This document shows, piece by piece, positions 15,133 through 22,191 of a stretch of DNA of 29,274 nt. The notes under the pieces are model-generated. The model saw nothing but the letters and a program-made list of their open reading frames with translations. It did not search any database and was not told where the DNA came from. Source of the stretch: an uncultured Oscillospiraceae bacterium (GTDB taxonomy: Bacteria > Bacillota > Clostridia > Oscillospirales > Oscillospiraceae); NCBI GenBank assembly GCA_934572325.1, contig CAKTKT010000022.1:1-29274 (forward strand), written 5' to 3'. The translations under genes and the position numbers were made by a program. Each line of letters starts with the position of its first letter. Within the stretch, counting starts at the first letter, position 1.

Positions 15133-16867
15133 CGAGCTCACCTCCGTTCGTCTGCTGCTCGTACACCTCGCGGTATATGGCGCTGCGCGAGAGCAGCTCG
15201 TCATGCGTGCCCATGTCGGCAATGCCGCCGTTGTCCATGACTATGATCACGTCCGCGGCCTGAACGGAGGCGACGCGCTGGGCGATGATGATCTTGGTGG
15301 TGGAGGGGATATACGAGCGGAAGCCCGCGCGGATGAGCGCGTCGGTGCGCGTATCGACGGCGCTGGTGGAGTCGTCCAGAATGAGTATCTTGGGCTTTTT
15401 CAGCAGCGCGCGGGCAATGCACAGGCGCTGCTTCTGCCCGCCGGAGACGTTCGTGCCGCCCTGCTCGATATGCGTGTCGTACCCGTCGGGGAACGAGCGG
15501 ATAAAATCGTCCGCCTGCGCGAGGCGGCACGCCTCCGCAAGCTCCTCATCCGTCGCATTGGGGTCGCCCCAGCGGAGGTTCTCCTTTATCGTGCCGGAGA
15601 AGAGGGTGTTCTTTTGCAGCACCACCGCCACTGCGGAGCGCAGCGCGTCCAGATCGTATTCGCGCACGTCGTGCCCGCCGACCTTCACGCTGCCCTCGCT
15701 CACGTCGTAGAGGCGAGGGATGAGCTGCACGAGCGTGGACTTGGACGAGCCCGTGCCGCCGAGGATGCCGACGGTCGCGCCGGAGGGGATATGCAGGTCG
15801 ATGTCCGACAGGGCGTACTTTTTCGCCGTGCGGGAGTATTTGAACGATACCCCGTCGAAATCGACAGAGCCGTCGGGAATATCGCATATGGGATGCTCGG
15901 GATTCGTGAGCGCCGGCGTCTCGACCAGCACCTCGCCGATACGCTCGGCGGATTCCGCGGACATTGTGAGGATGACGTAGATCATCGAGATCATCATCAG
16001 GCTCATAAGTATCTGGAAGCCGTAGGTCAGCATGGCGGAGATCTGCCCGACGTCTATCATGCTGCCGCCGCTCGTGACGATGAGGCGCGAGCCGACGGAG
16101 AGGATGAAGATCATGTTGAAGTAGATGCACACCTGCATCAGCGGCGCGTTGAGCGCGACGATGCGCTCGGCATAGGTGAAGTCCCGGCAGATGTTGCCGG
16201 ACGCCGCGCCGAACTTCTCCTTCTCGTAGCCCTCGCGCGCGAAGCTCTTCACCACGCGCATCGCGCGGACGTTCTCCTCAATGGATTCGTTGAGCTTGTC
16301 GTACTTTCTGAACACCGCGCGGAACGCCGGCATGGCTTTTTTTGCGATCCAGTACATCCCGAAGCCGAGCACGGGGATCACGACGACAAACGTCATTGCG
16401 AGCGTGCCGCCCATCACGAACGCCATGATCACCGCGAACACGAACATCAGCGGCGCGCGTATCGCGGTGCGGATGAGCATCATGTACGCGAACTGGACGT
16501 TCTGGATGTCGGTGGTGAGGCGCGTGACGAGGGAGGCGGTGGAAAAGCGGTCTATATTCTCAAAGGAGAAGCCCTGCACCTTGGCAAAAATGTCATGGCG
16601 CAGGTTTTTTGCAAAGCCGGAGGAGGCGCGGGCGGAGGTGAACCCGCCGGCAGAGCCGCACGCGAGGGAGACAAAGCTCATCGCAACGAGGATGAGCCCC
16701 GTGCGCACAACGCTCTGCATCTGCGCGCCCGCCTTGATGGCGTTGACGAGATCCGCGGTGATAAAGGGGATAACGACCTCTATAATAACCTCGCACACCA
16801 TCAGCAGGAACGTGATGACCGTCGGCTTTTTATATTCACGCACGCTTTTTAAAAGCTGCTTTATCAT
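15125..16867 (-). CDS. ABC exporter half-transporter, degenerate ATP site partner
   Basis: The 580-residue product has a six-helix membrane domain followed by an ATPase. The catalytic residues are altered: Walker A is GGTGSSKST (about 369-377), with Ser in place of the last Gly; Walker B is ILILDDSTSAVD (about 497), with Asp in place of the catalytic Glu; and the H-loop His is replaced by Gln in IAQRVASV (about 527). The signature VSGGQKQR is normal. This is the known pattern of heterodimeric exporters in which one ATP site is non-hydrolysing (for example BmrC/BmrD and TM287/288). A ribosome binding site is weak: AAAGGATG lies 16 bases before the ATG. The gene follows acpP after 129 bases that contain hairpins but no U-tract. 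Confidence 0.92.
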   Translation of the reverse strand: MIKQLLKSVREYKKPTVITFLLMVCEVIIEVVIPFITADLVNAIKAGAQMQSVVRTGLILVAMSFVSLACGSAGGFTSARASSGFAKNLRHDIFAKVQGFSFENIDRFSTASLVTRLTTDIQNVQFAYMMLIRTAIRAPLMFVFAVIMAFVMGGTLAMTFVVVIPVLGFGMYWIAKKAMPAFRAVFRKYDKLNESIEENVRAMRVVKSFAREGYEKEKFGAASGNICRDFTYAERIVALNAPLMQVCIYFNMIFILSVGSRLIVTSGGSMIDVGQISAMLTYGFQILMSLMMISMIYVILTMSAESAERIGEVLVETPALTNPEHPICDIPDGSVDFDGVSFKYSRTAKKYALSDIDLHIPSGATVGILGGTGSSKSTLVQLIPRLYDVSEGSVKVGGHDVREYDLDALRSAVAVVLQKNTLFSGTIKENLRWGDPNATDEELAEACRLAQADDFIRSFPDGYDTHIEQGGTNVSGGQKQRLCIARALLKKPKILILDDSTSAVDTRTDALIRAGFRSYIPSTTKIIIAQRVASVQAADVIIVMDNGGIADMGTHDELLSRSAIYREVYEQQTNGGELGE

Positions 16868-16996
16868 CGGAAGCTGTCACATCCTTTCACGGGGATAGCC
16901 CGCGGCGCGGGCAGAGCGCGGATATAGCGCGGGAGAAGAGAGCGGTGCGCCCTCTCCTCCCGGCATTAAGTTCAGAAAGCTCCGCGAAAAGCCCGA

Positions 16997-17224
16997 TCAC
17001 TTGAGCTTTTCGAGGTAGTCAACGATCCTGCGCACGGTGGTGAGCTGTGCCGCCTCGTCGTCGCTGATGGCGACGCCGAAGAGATCCTCAAGCGACATGA
17101 TAAGCTCGACAACGTCGAGAGAGTCCGCGCCGAGGTCGTCAATAAGGCTGGTGTCCATGGTGATGGTCTCAGGGTCGATCTCAAACTGCTGGGCAAGTGC
17201 GTCTCTTACATTTTCAAAGATCAT
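16997..17224 (-). CDS. acpP: Acyl carrier protein
   Basis: Acyl carrier protein holds growing acyl chains on a 4'-phosphopantetheine arm. The 75-residue product has the attachment serine S35 in DDLGADSLDVVEL and the usual acidic four-helix pattern, starting MIFENVRDALAQQFEID. AAAGAGGATTGTT precedes the ATG. No other fatty acid synthesis genes lie nearby. A TATAAT-like element occurs on the minus strand at 17268-17263 without a clear -35 box, so it may be transcribed on its own or from jag. It lies upstream of the ABC exporter pair in the same direction. Confidence 0.94.
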   Translation of the reverse strand: MIFENVRDALAQQFEIDPETITMDTSLIDDLGADSLDVVELIMSLEDLFGVAISDDEAAQLTTVRRIVDYLEKLK

Positions 17225-17282
17225 AACAATCCTCTTTCCTTGATGCGGTGCACACCAAAAGTATTATATGAAATGACGTTGC

Positions 17283-18131
17283 TCACGCCCACTCGCGGCT
17301 CTGCGGCTTGTTGGCGGCGGGGGCGGGGCTGCTCTGCGGCGCGGAGGAGGGAGCGCCCGTGCGCGGCGCGTCGCGGCGCTCGCGGCGGTCGCCGCCTCTG
17401 GAGGGGCGGCTGTCCTCGCCTCTGACGTAGGACACGACGACGCGGCGGTTCGGCTCAACGCCGGTGGAGCTGGTGGTCACGCCCTCGTAATTCTGGAGCG
17501 CCGTATGGATGACATGGCGCTCGTAGGAGTTCATCGGCTCAAGCGCCATGCTGCGCTTGTACTTTATCGCCTTTTCCGCCATCTTCTCGGCGAGCCTTGT
17601 GAGCGATTCCTCGCGCTTGCTGCGGTAATTCTCCGCATCGACGCTGATGTGCAGGTGCGTGTCGCTGCCGCGGTTGACGACATAGTTGGTGAGATGCTGT
17701 ATAGCGTCCAGCGTCTCGCCGCGGCGGCCGATGATGGCGCCCATGCTGCTGCCGGAGAGATCGACGCTGATGCCGCCGTTCTCGCGCGGGGCAATGGCGA
17801 TGTCCGCTTTCACGCCCATGCGCTCAAGCAGACCCGTGAGGAACGCGCGGATCGCGGCGTACTCCGCCGGCTCGTCCGCCGACGCGGAGGGCGCGGCAGG
17901 GATCTTGTCCGCCGCCTTTTTTCCTGCGGGGGCGGCGGGAGCGGGCTTCTCATCCGGGGCTTCATAGCTCACGCGGACAACTGCGGGGGAAGCGCCTATG
18001 CCAAGAAAGCCGGATTTCGCGCGCTCGACGATCTCAACGGAAACGTCGTCGCGGTCAAGCCCCAGCTCCTTGAGCGCCGCATTGATGGCGTCGTCCTCGG
18101 TGCGACCGGACTTTTCCAAAGTTTTTATCAT
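17283..18131 (-). CDS. jag: Jag/KhpB RNA-binding protein (SpoIIIJ-associated)
   Basis: Jag (KhpB) is an RNA-binding protein linked to cell division and elongation control in Firmicutes. The 282-residue product has the Jag_N domain at 1-50 (EKSGRTEDDAINAALKELG, FLGIG), a proline/alanine linker, a type II KH domain with the GRRG loop at 135-138, and an R3H domain with R205 and H209. A tail of about 45 residues rich in Arg, Gly, Ser and Pro (238-282) follows R3H and is longer than in most homologues; it looks disordered and could add RNA affinity. GGAG precedes the ATG. It lies 17 bases after yidC, the classical order. Confidence 0.94.
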   Translation of the reverse strand: MIKTLEKSGRTEDDAINAALKELGLDRDDVSVEIVERAKSGFLGIGASPAVVRVSYEAPDEKPAPAAPAGKKAADKIPAAPSASADEPAEYAAIRAFLTGLLERMGVKADIAIAPRENGGISVDLSGSSMGAIIGRRGETLDAIQHLTNYVVNRGSDTHLHISVDAENYRSKREESLTRLAEKMAEKAIKYKRSMALEPMNSYERHVIHTALQNYEGVTTSSTGVEPNRRVVVSYVRGEDSRPSRGGDRRERRDAPRTGAPSSAPQSSPAPAANKPQSREWA

Positions 18132-18148
18132 AATGTCGTTACTCCTAA

Positions 18149-19528
18149 TTATTCTTCTTTGCCCTCGTCCGCGCTCGCGGCGGACTCTTCTGCGGGGGCT
18201 GCGTCCTCGCCGCTCGCGGCGGGCTCGCTCTCGACGGCGTCATTCTCGACGGCGGGAACGTCGTCCGGAAGGCTCTCGTCGATCGCGGGGGCGAACTCCG
18301 ACTCGGCGGCGGCGGCGAGCGTCGCCTCCTCGGCGGCGTCGGGGTTGGTGAAGCGGTCGGGAACGTAGGCGCGTCCGCGGGCATAGCGGCGGTTGCCGAC
18401 CTGGGAGGCGGGAAGCTCGTTATCCTTTATGCCCAGTCTCTCGCGGCGGGCCGCCCTGTCGGCGCGGTCGAGCGCGGCTTTGCGCTCGTCGCTCTTCTGC
18501 TTTTCGACTGCCTGCATCTTCTTCTTGCTGGTGTTGACGTTCTTCTCGCTCTTGCCCTCGGCGCGCAGGCGCTCCGTCTCAAGGCGCTTTGCCTCAAGCT
18601 CCTTTTCTCTTGCGCTCTTGGCGGCGATGCGCTCCGCGTCCTCGCGGTCGAGCTTTTTCGTGTATACCTTCGTGAGGATGAGATCGCGGACGAGACCGAA
18701 AATGCTGTTGGCGATCCAGTAGATACCCATTGCGGCGGGCATGACAAAGCAGATCCACACGCTCATCAGCGGCATCATGATGTTCATGCTCTTCATGGAC
18801 GCCTGCGCCTGCTCGTTGCCCGTCTGGGGGTTCATGGAGTTGGAGATCTTCATCGACGCCCACGAGAGGAACGCGGAGACAAACGGGATGAGGAACAGCC
18901 CCAGCGCGGGCAGCCACACGGACAGGTCGCTCCAATCGGTCTTGAGCATGAAGTTCCACTGCGGCTGACTGCCGAGGTTGAGCCCGATGAAGCTGAAATC
19001 AACGTCGATAAGTCCGGTGAGCTGACCGGGGAGCGCGTCGTGGAGCTGCTGCCAGTAGCGGTGCGCCAGCTCCGTGAGCTTTATCTCGAAGTATGCGTCG
19101 GTCTTGGCGGGAACGGTGTACAGCCCCGCGTCAACGAAATAGTTCTGTATCGCATCCACAACGTCCTGCGCGACGAACATCATGCGCGTGAGCGGCTGAC
19201 GGATGACGCTGTAAAGGGCGATGAGGATGGGGAACGGGATGAGGGACCACAGACAGCCGGACATGGGATTTGCGCCGTTTTCCTGGTAGAGCTTCTGCAT
19301 CTCATGGTTGAGCTTCTGGGGGTTGCCCTCATGTCTGCGCTGGATCTCCTGGATCTGGGGCTGGAGGCGGGAGGTGCGCATCATGCCCTTCTTGCTCTTC
19401 GCCATGAACGGGGTAAGAATGAGGTTGACGACGAGCGCGAAGAATATGACGGACACGCCGTAATTGCCGGTCAGCTCATAGAGCTTGACCATAAGCCATG
19501 CAAAGGGCTTAGTGATTGCTGCCCACAT
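18149..19528 (-). CDS. yidC: YidC/SpoIIIJ/Oxa1 membrane protein insertase
   Basis: YidC inserts and folds membrane proteins, alone or with Sec. The 459-residue product has the family core: first conserved helix at about 24-45, the cytoplasmic coiled hairpin (RLQPQIQEIQRRHEGNPQKLNHEMQ), NPMSGCLWSLIPFPILIALY, and C-terminal helices ending in MGIYWIANSIFGLVRDLIL. There is no signal peptide or lipobox cysteine, unlike many Firmicutes. The groove position that is Arg in E. coli (R366) and B. subtilis SpoIIIJ (R73) aligns with N35 in ALVVNLILTPF. A highly charged tail of about 150 residues, basic then acidic, follows the last helix. AAGGAGAAACT precedes the ATG. Confidence 0.95.
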   Translation of the reverse strand: MWAAITKPFAWLMVKLYELTGNYGVSVIFFALVVNLILTPFMAKSKKGMMRTSRLQPQIQEIQRRHEGNPQKLNHEMQKLYQENGANPMSGCLWSLIPFPILIALYSVIRQPLTRMMFVAQDVVDAIQNYFVDAGLYTVPAKTDAYFEIKLTELAHRYWQQLHDALPGQLTGLIDVDFSFIGLNLGSQPQWNFMLKTDWSDLSVWLPALGLFLIPFVSAFLSWASMKISNSMNPQTGNEQAQASMKSMNIMMPLMSVWICFVMPAAMGIYWIANSIFGLVRDLILTKVYTKKLDREDAERIAAKSAREKELEAKRLETERLRAEGKSEKNVNTSKKKMQAVEKQKSDERKAALDRADRAARRERLGIKDNELPASQVGNRRYARGRAYVPDRFTNPDAAEEATLAAAAESEFAPAIDESLPDDVPAVENDAVESEPAASGEDAAPAEESAASADEGKEE

Positions 19529-19555
19529 AGTTTCTCCTTGATGTGTTTATTATTT

Positions 19556-19774
19556 TCAGGGAACGGGGTCATAGATGTCATAGTCCTTCCCGTGGAAGGG
19601 GTGACACCTCAAAATGCGCCGGAGAGCGAGAGCGCCGCCTTTTACGGCGCCGTATTTCTCGACAGCCTCCATTGCGTACTGCGAGCAGGTGGGAATGAAG
19701 CGGCAGCAGGGCGGGCGGTTGGGGGAGATATGCCCTCTGTAAAAGCGGATGAGCGCGAGCATGAGACGCTTCAT
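19556..19774 (-). CDS. yidD: Membrane protein insertion efficiency factor YidD
   Basis: YidD is a small membrane-associated protein that aids YidC-dependent insertion. The 72-residue product shows the family pattern: amphipathic N-terminus RLMLALIRFYRGHISP, then the cysteine-rich CCRFIPTCSQYAMEAVEKYG, and RILRCHPFHGKDYD. The ATG overlaps the rnpA stop by four bases (ATGA). yidC begins 27 bases later. This is the standard position between rnpA and yidC. Confidence 0.95.
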   Translation of the reverse strand: MKRLMLALIRFYRGHISPNRPPCCRFIPTCSQYAMEAVEKYGAVKGGALALRRILRCHPFHGKDYDIYDPVP

Positions 19775-20118
19775 GACTGCGCCTCCCGCGTGAGCGCGAG
19801 CCTTCCGCAGGCGTCCATGAACGCCGCGTCCAGCTTTTTATACTCCGCCCCGACGGCGCGCGAGCGCGCGACGACGACGATGTCCCACCCGTCCTTGAGG
19901 GCGGGGGAGTTGAGACGGTATATCTCGCGCAGTCTCCGCCGGACGCGGTTGCGCACGACGGCATGACCGAGCCTTGTCGATACGGTGTACCCCACGCGGT
20001 TCACGCCGCGCCCGTTGCGGCGGCAGTACACCGCCATATAGGGAGTCACCGCGCTCTTGCCCCGGGAGTACAGTCGCCTGAAATCGCTGTTCTTTTTTAG
20101 CGTACATCTGACGTTCAA
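19771..20118 (-). CDS. rnpA: Ribonuclease P protein component
   Basis: RnpA is the protein subunit of RNase P, which matures tRNA 5' ends together with the catalytic RNA. The 115-residue product has LKKNSDFRRLYSRGKS at the N-terminus and the RNR signature in VVRNRVRRRLREIYR. The start is a TTG at 20118, supported by AAAGGAG 8 bases upstream and by the MNVRCTLKK N-terminus that it gives. It lies 103 bases after rpmH, with a hairpin in between, and overlaps yidD by four bases. Confidence 0.95.
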   Translation of the reverse strand: MNVRCTLKKNSDFRRLYSRGKSAVTPYMAVYCRRNGRGVNRVGYTVSTRLGHAVVRNRVRRRLREIYRLNSPALKDGWDIVVVARSRAVGAEYKKLDAAFMDACGRLALTREAQS

Positions 20119-20160
20119 GGCGAAAGCTCCTTTTTGCTGTTGCCCTAAAGAAATACCTAA

Positions 20161-20180
20161 AGGGCGGATCGCTCCGCCCT
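20161..20180 (-). terminator. Hairpin between rpmH and rnpA, possible attenuator
   Basis: Eight-base perfect arms (20161-20168 and 20173-20180) flank a 4-base loop. On the minus strand TTAGGTATTTCTTT follows, a broken U-tract. It might lower rnpA expression relative to the much more needed L34, or act as a processing site. Confidence 0.45.
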
Positions 20181-20221
20181 GAAAAATATTCCCTTTTGAA
20201 ACCTGCTCACGTGCCGGGGGA

Positions 20222-20356
20222 TCAGTGGCTGAGCTTTACTCTGCCCTTCGCTCTGCGGTGGGAGAGAATCTTGCGGCCGTTCGAGGTCTTCATTCTCTTG
20301 CGGAAGCCGTGCTCTTTCTTGCGCTGGATCTTCTTGGGCTGGTAGGTACGTAACAT
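20222..20356 (-). CDS. rpmH: 50S ribosomal protein L34
   Basis: L34 is a small, very basic large-subunit protein. The 44 codons read MLRTYQPKKIQRKKEHGFRK and then RMKTSNGRKILSHRRAKGR, ending VKLSH, an unmistakable L34 of standard length. AAAGGAGTGCCAGACA precedes the ATG at 20356. It is the first gene of the rpmH-rnpA-yidD-yidC-jag cluster and has a strong promoter about 100 bases upstream. In many bacteria dnaA lies on the other side; here that place is taken by thiN. Confidence 0.97.
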   Translation of the reverse strand: MLRTYQPKKIQRKKEHGFRKRMKTSNGRKILSHRRAKGRVKLSH

Positions 20357-20450
20357 TGTCTGGCACTCCTTTCAGGTTAATACTCAACATCGGGGTCGCC
20401 CCCGAAGCAGTTGACAATTCTCCGGCAGCGCACAGCGCTGTCGATTGTAG

Positions 20451-20480
20451 ATTATACATTAAAATAAACCGGCTTGTCAA
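20451..20480 (-). promoter_or_regulatory. rpmH: Promoter of the rpmH operon
   Basis: On the minus strand a perfect TTGACA (20480-20475) and a perfect TATAAT (20456-20451) are separated by 18 bases. The leader before the rpmH ATG is about 90 bases. Consensus strength suits a ribosomal protein gene. Confidence 0.92.
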
Positions 20481-20483
20481 CAG

Positions 20484-20515
20484 GAAAATGCGCGAAAGCC
20501 ACGCCTTTCCCGCGC
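20484..20515 (-). terminator. Terminator of thiN
   Basis: Imperfect hairpin with arms 20490-20498 and 20505-20515 and a two-base bulge. It is followed on the minus strand by ATTTTCC. It lies just after the thiN stop and just before the rpmH -35 box, which is where a boundary is needed. Confidence 0.6.
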
Positions 20516-20526
20516 CGTGCGCGATA

Positions 20527-21156
20527 TTACGGCATCCGGCAGAGCATCACGGCGTATATGCCCGTCTCCGCGCTGACCGTGACCGGCGCGGCGGACAGCC
20601 ATTCGTTGCTCGTGCCGAGCGGGAAGCGGTTGGTTATTACGGCGTCGGCGAGGGGGTACTTCGCCCCCGTGACGTACACGCCGCGCACCTCGTCCGTTAC
20701 CGCGAACACGGACAGCGACCAGCCGCGCCGGTACGGCAGCTCGATCGCGCCGCCGGGCAGCACGTAAATGTGCGTGCCGCGCCCGAAAAGCTCCGCGCGC
20801 GCACCGTGCGCGGCGGCGAACGCGCCGGTCTGGATGTTGGCATATAGATGATCCAGCCGACCGCCGAGCGCGCAGTATATGCGTATGCGCCGATAGCCCA
20901 TATCGAGCGCGTGGCGCACGGCGGACATGGTGTCCGTGTCGTCCTTTTCCACGGGCAGGCGCAGTATCTCCGTTCCCTCCGGCAGTGCGCCGGAGTAGGA
21001 GTCAAAATCGCCGAGGATGACGTCCGGACGCACTCCGGCGCGCTGCGCGTGGATATAGCCGCGATCGCACGCGACGGTGAACGCGCACTCCTCAATGCCC
21101 TCCATCGGCGCATACGCCCCGCCGGAGATCACCGCGCATATTTTTTCGTTGTCCAT
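20527..21156 (-). CDS. thiN: Thiamine pyrophosphokinase
   Basis: Thiamine pyrophosphokinase converts thiamine plus ATP to thiamine diphosphate. The 209-residue product has the family motifs GDFDS at 49-53, EKDDTDT at 70-76 and GGRLDH at 98-103, and the C-terminal TNRFPLGTSNEWLSAAPVTVSAETG of the thiamine-binding domain. GGAGGCACGGTC precedes the ATG. It follows thiT on the same strand but is separated by a strong terminator, and may have its own promoter in that terminator's loop. Together they form a thiamine salvage pair. Confidence 0.95.
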   Translation of the reverse strand: MDNEKICAVISGGAYAPMEGIEECAFTVACDRGYIHAQRAGVRPDVILGDFDSYSGALPEGTEILRLPVEKDDTDTMSAVRHALDMGYRRIRIYCALGGRLDHLYANIQTGAFAAAHGARAELFGRGTHIYVLPGGAIELPYRRGWSLSVFAVTDEVRGVYVTGAKYPLADAVITNRFPLGTSNEWLSAAPVTVSAETGIYAVMLCRMP

Positions 21157-21169
21157 GACCGTGCCTCCG

Positions 21170-21213
21170 AAAAAAGAATTTCCCGACTGCCATTATACCA
21201 CGGCAGTCGGGAA
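21170..21213 (-). terminator. Terminator of thiT
   Basis: Twelve-base perfect arms (21180-21191 and 21202-21213) flank a 10-base loop. The minus strand continues ATTCTTTTTTCGG, a good U-tract. It lies 13 bases after the thiT stop. Confidence 0.88.
21192..21200 (-). promoter_or_regulatory. Extended -10 element for thiN inside the thiT terminator loop
   Basis: The minus strand reads TGGTATAAT, an extended -10 (TGn plus perfect TATAAT), exactly in the loop of the thiT terminator. No good -35 box lies 17 bases upstream, as expected for this promoter class. A start near 21185 would give a leader of about 29 bases before thiN. Confidence 0.5.
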
Positions 21214-21226
21214 AAGTGGAGCGTTT

Positions 21227-21796
21227 TTATGCCTTTGCGGGGATGTCCTCGCCGCGGATGTATTTGCCCAGCGGCTTCCACAGCAGCCAGCCCACCACAA
21301 GGCAGATCGCGAGATCAAGCAGCATATAGCTGCCGTTGTAGAGCGCGGAATAGAACCACGGGGTGGTCATCGTCATGCCGAAGAAGGTGTCCGGCATATA
21401 TTCGCCCCAGACGATCACGCCGACGAGATAGTGGACAAGAAAGCGCGCGGCAGAGCCGACGACGCAGCCGATGAAAAAGCCGTTCTTCTTCCCGTGGAAG
21501 AGCCCCGCCAGCCCCAGCACCGTGAACGCGACGATGTAGTCGCCCAGCATCGACTGCCAGCCGAAGGCGTAAGCGCCGTCGAGCAGGAGCTGCAAAAGGC
21601 TGAACGCGAAGCTCGCCAGCATGCCCGGACCGAAGCCCCAGCGTGCGCAGTAGATGAATATCGGCAGCATGCTCAGGCTCACCGAGCCGCCCTGCGGCAG
21701 CTCAAAGAGCTTGATGTAGCCCAGCACCTGCGCCAGAGCCACGAGGAGTGCGCCCTCGCACAGGGCGCGTAGCTTGAGATGAGAGTTGCTTTTCAT
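21227..21796 (-). CDS. thiT: Thiamine transporter ThiT, ECF substrate-binding subunit
   Basis: ThiT is the membrane S component that binds thiamine and works with the shared ECF energizing module encoded elsewhere. The 189-residue product is a six-helix protein. The family motif GGSVSLSMLPIFIYCARWGFGPGM lies near residues 36-60; YNGSYMLLD lies near the end. The frame is open to 21832, but the ATG at 21796 is preferred because GGAGG lies 8 bases upstream. A TPP riboswitch and terminator precede it, which supports the thiamine assignment. Confidence 0.94.
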   Translation of the reverse strand: MKSNSHLKLRALCEGALLVALAQVLGYIKLFELPQGGSVSLSMLPIFIYCARWGFGPGMLASFAFSLLQLLLDGAYAFGWQSMLGDYIVAFTVLGLAGLFHGKKNGFFIGCVVGSAARFLVHYLVGVIVWGEYMPDTFFGMTMTTPWFYSALYNGSYMLLDLAICLVVGWLLWKPLGKYIRGEDIPAKA

Positions 21797-21840
21797 TTTT
21801 CTGACCTCCATGAAAATTTTTTCAGGAAGCACACATACGC

Positions 21841-21875
21841 AAAAAGCGCAGGGTCAAGAATACTTGATCCTGCGC
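21841..21875 (-). terminator. Riboswitch-controlled terminator before thiT
   Basis: Arms of 13 bases (21846-21858 and 21863-21875), with one A-C mismatch and a 4-base loop, are followed on the minus strand by TTTTT (21845-21841). It lies between the TPP aptamer and thiT, so it is the likely expression platform acting by premature termination when TPP is bound. Confidence 0.85.
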
Positions 21876-21892
21876 TTCGCTGACGTATCTGA

Positions 21893-21984
21893 TGTTTCCT
21901 ACGCCGGCATTACCCGGATCAGGTGTGAGGGTCTCGGAGCGTCGCTTAGCTCCGTCTCAGCCGGGAATCACCCAGCACCCCTTT
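21893..21984 (-). promoter_or_regulatory. TPP riboswitch (THI element) controlling thiT
   Basis: The minus strand shows the conserved core in order: GGGGTGC, then GGCTGAGA, then ACCCTCACACCTGATCCG, then GGTAATGCCGGCGTAGGAAA. These match the aptamer that binds thiamine diphosphate. The variable arm between GGCTGAGA and ACCCT is of ordinary size. The downstream hairpin at 21841-21875 is the terminator. Confidence 0.96.
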
Positions 21985-21985
21985 A

Positions 21986-22132
21986 TTATAGGCAGCGCCG
22001 CACAATGTATCTGCGATGTCTGACGGATAATTTGCGCCGTGATTTAGTCGCTTTTTCTTGAAACACACAAAGTATTCCTGCAAAAAGTGCCGCCATCACA
22101 GCCCAAAGCCTCTCGTCAGCCAACTGACGCAT
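21986..22132 (-). CDS. Possible small membrane ORF in the thiT leader, uncertain
   Basis: An ATG at 22132 opens 48 codons ending at a TAA that abuts the riboswitch. The sequence starts MRQLADERLW, continues with a hydrophobic stretch (AVMAALFAGILCVF, about 11-24) and ends in an Arg/Lys-rich tail. That is the shape of a single-pass small membrane protein, but a short random ORF could look the same. The ribosome binding site is poor: AAGGA lies 12 bases before the ATG. I do not recognise it. It lies downstream of a clear promoter and would explain the long leader ahead of the riboswitch. Confidence 0.25.
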   Translation of the reverse strand: MRQLADERLWAVMAALFAGILCVFQEKATKSRRKLSVRHRRYIVRRCL

Positions 22133-22158
22133 TTGATTGGAGCTTCCTTGCTTTTACT

Positions 22159-22187
22159 ATGATAATCCGCTGCACGTGTTTTGTCAA
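22159..22187 (-). promoter_or_regulatory. Promoter of the thiT leader transcript
   Basis: On the minus strand a perfect TTGACA (22187-22182) and TATCAT (22164-22159) are separated by 17 bases. It begins 4 bases after the galU stop codon. The transcript would run about 165 bases before reaching the TPP aptamer. Confidence 0.75.
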
Positions 22188-22191
22188 GAGT

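Noticed and set aside
13297..16852. Two long plus-strand open frames (647 and 589 codons) opposite the ABC exporter genes
   Set aside because: They are in the same antisense phase and lack domains or ribosome binding sites; the minus-strand ABC motifs are clear.
16898..16961. Two GC-rich hairpins between acpP and the ABC exporter as terminators
   Set aside because: Arms 16931-16940/16952-16961 and 16898-16902/16908-16912 can pair, but no U-tract follows on either strand. They may only affect RNA stability.
21985..21990. A perfect TATAAT on the minus strand at the edge of the TPP riboswitch
   Set aside because: A start from it would fall inside the first aptamer helix, and there is no -35 box or TGn; the promoter at 22159-22187 fits better.
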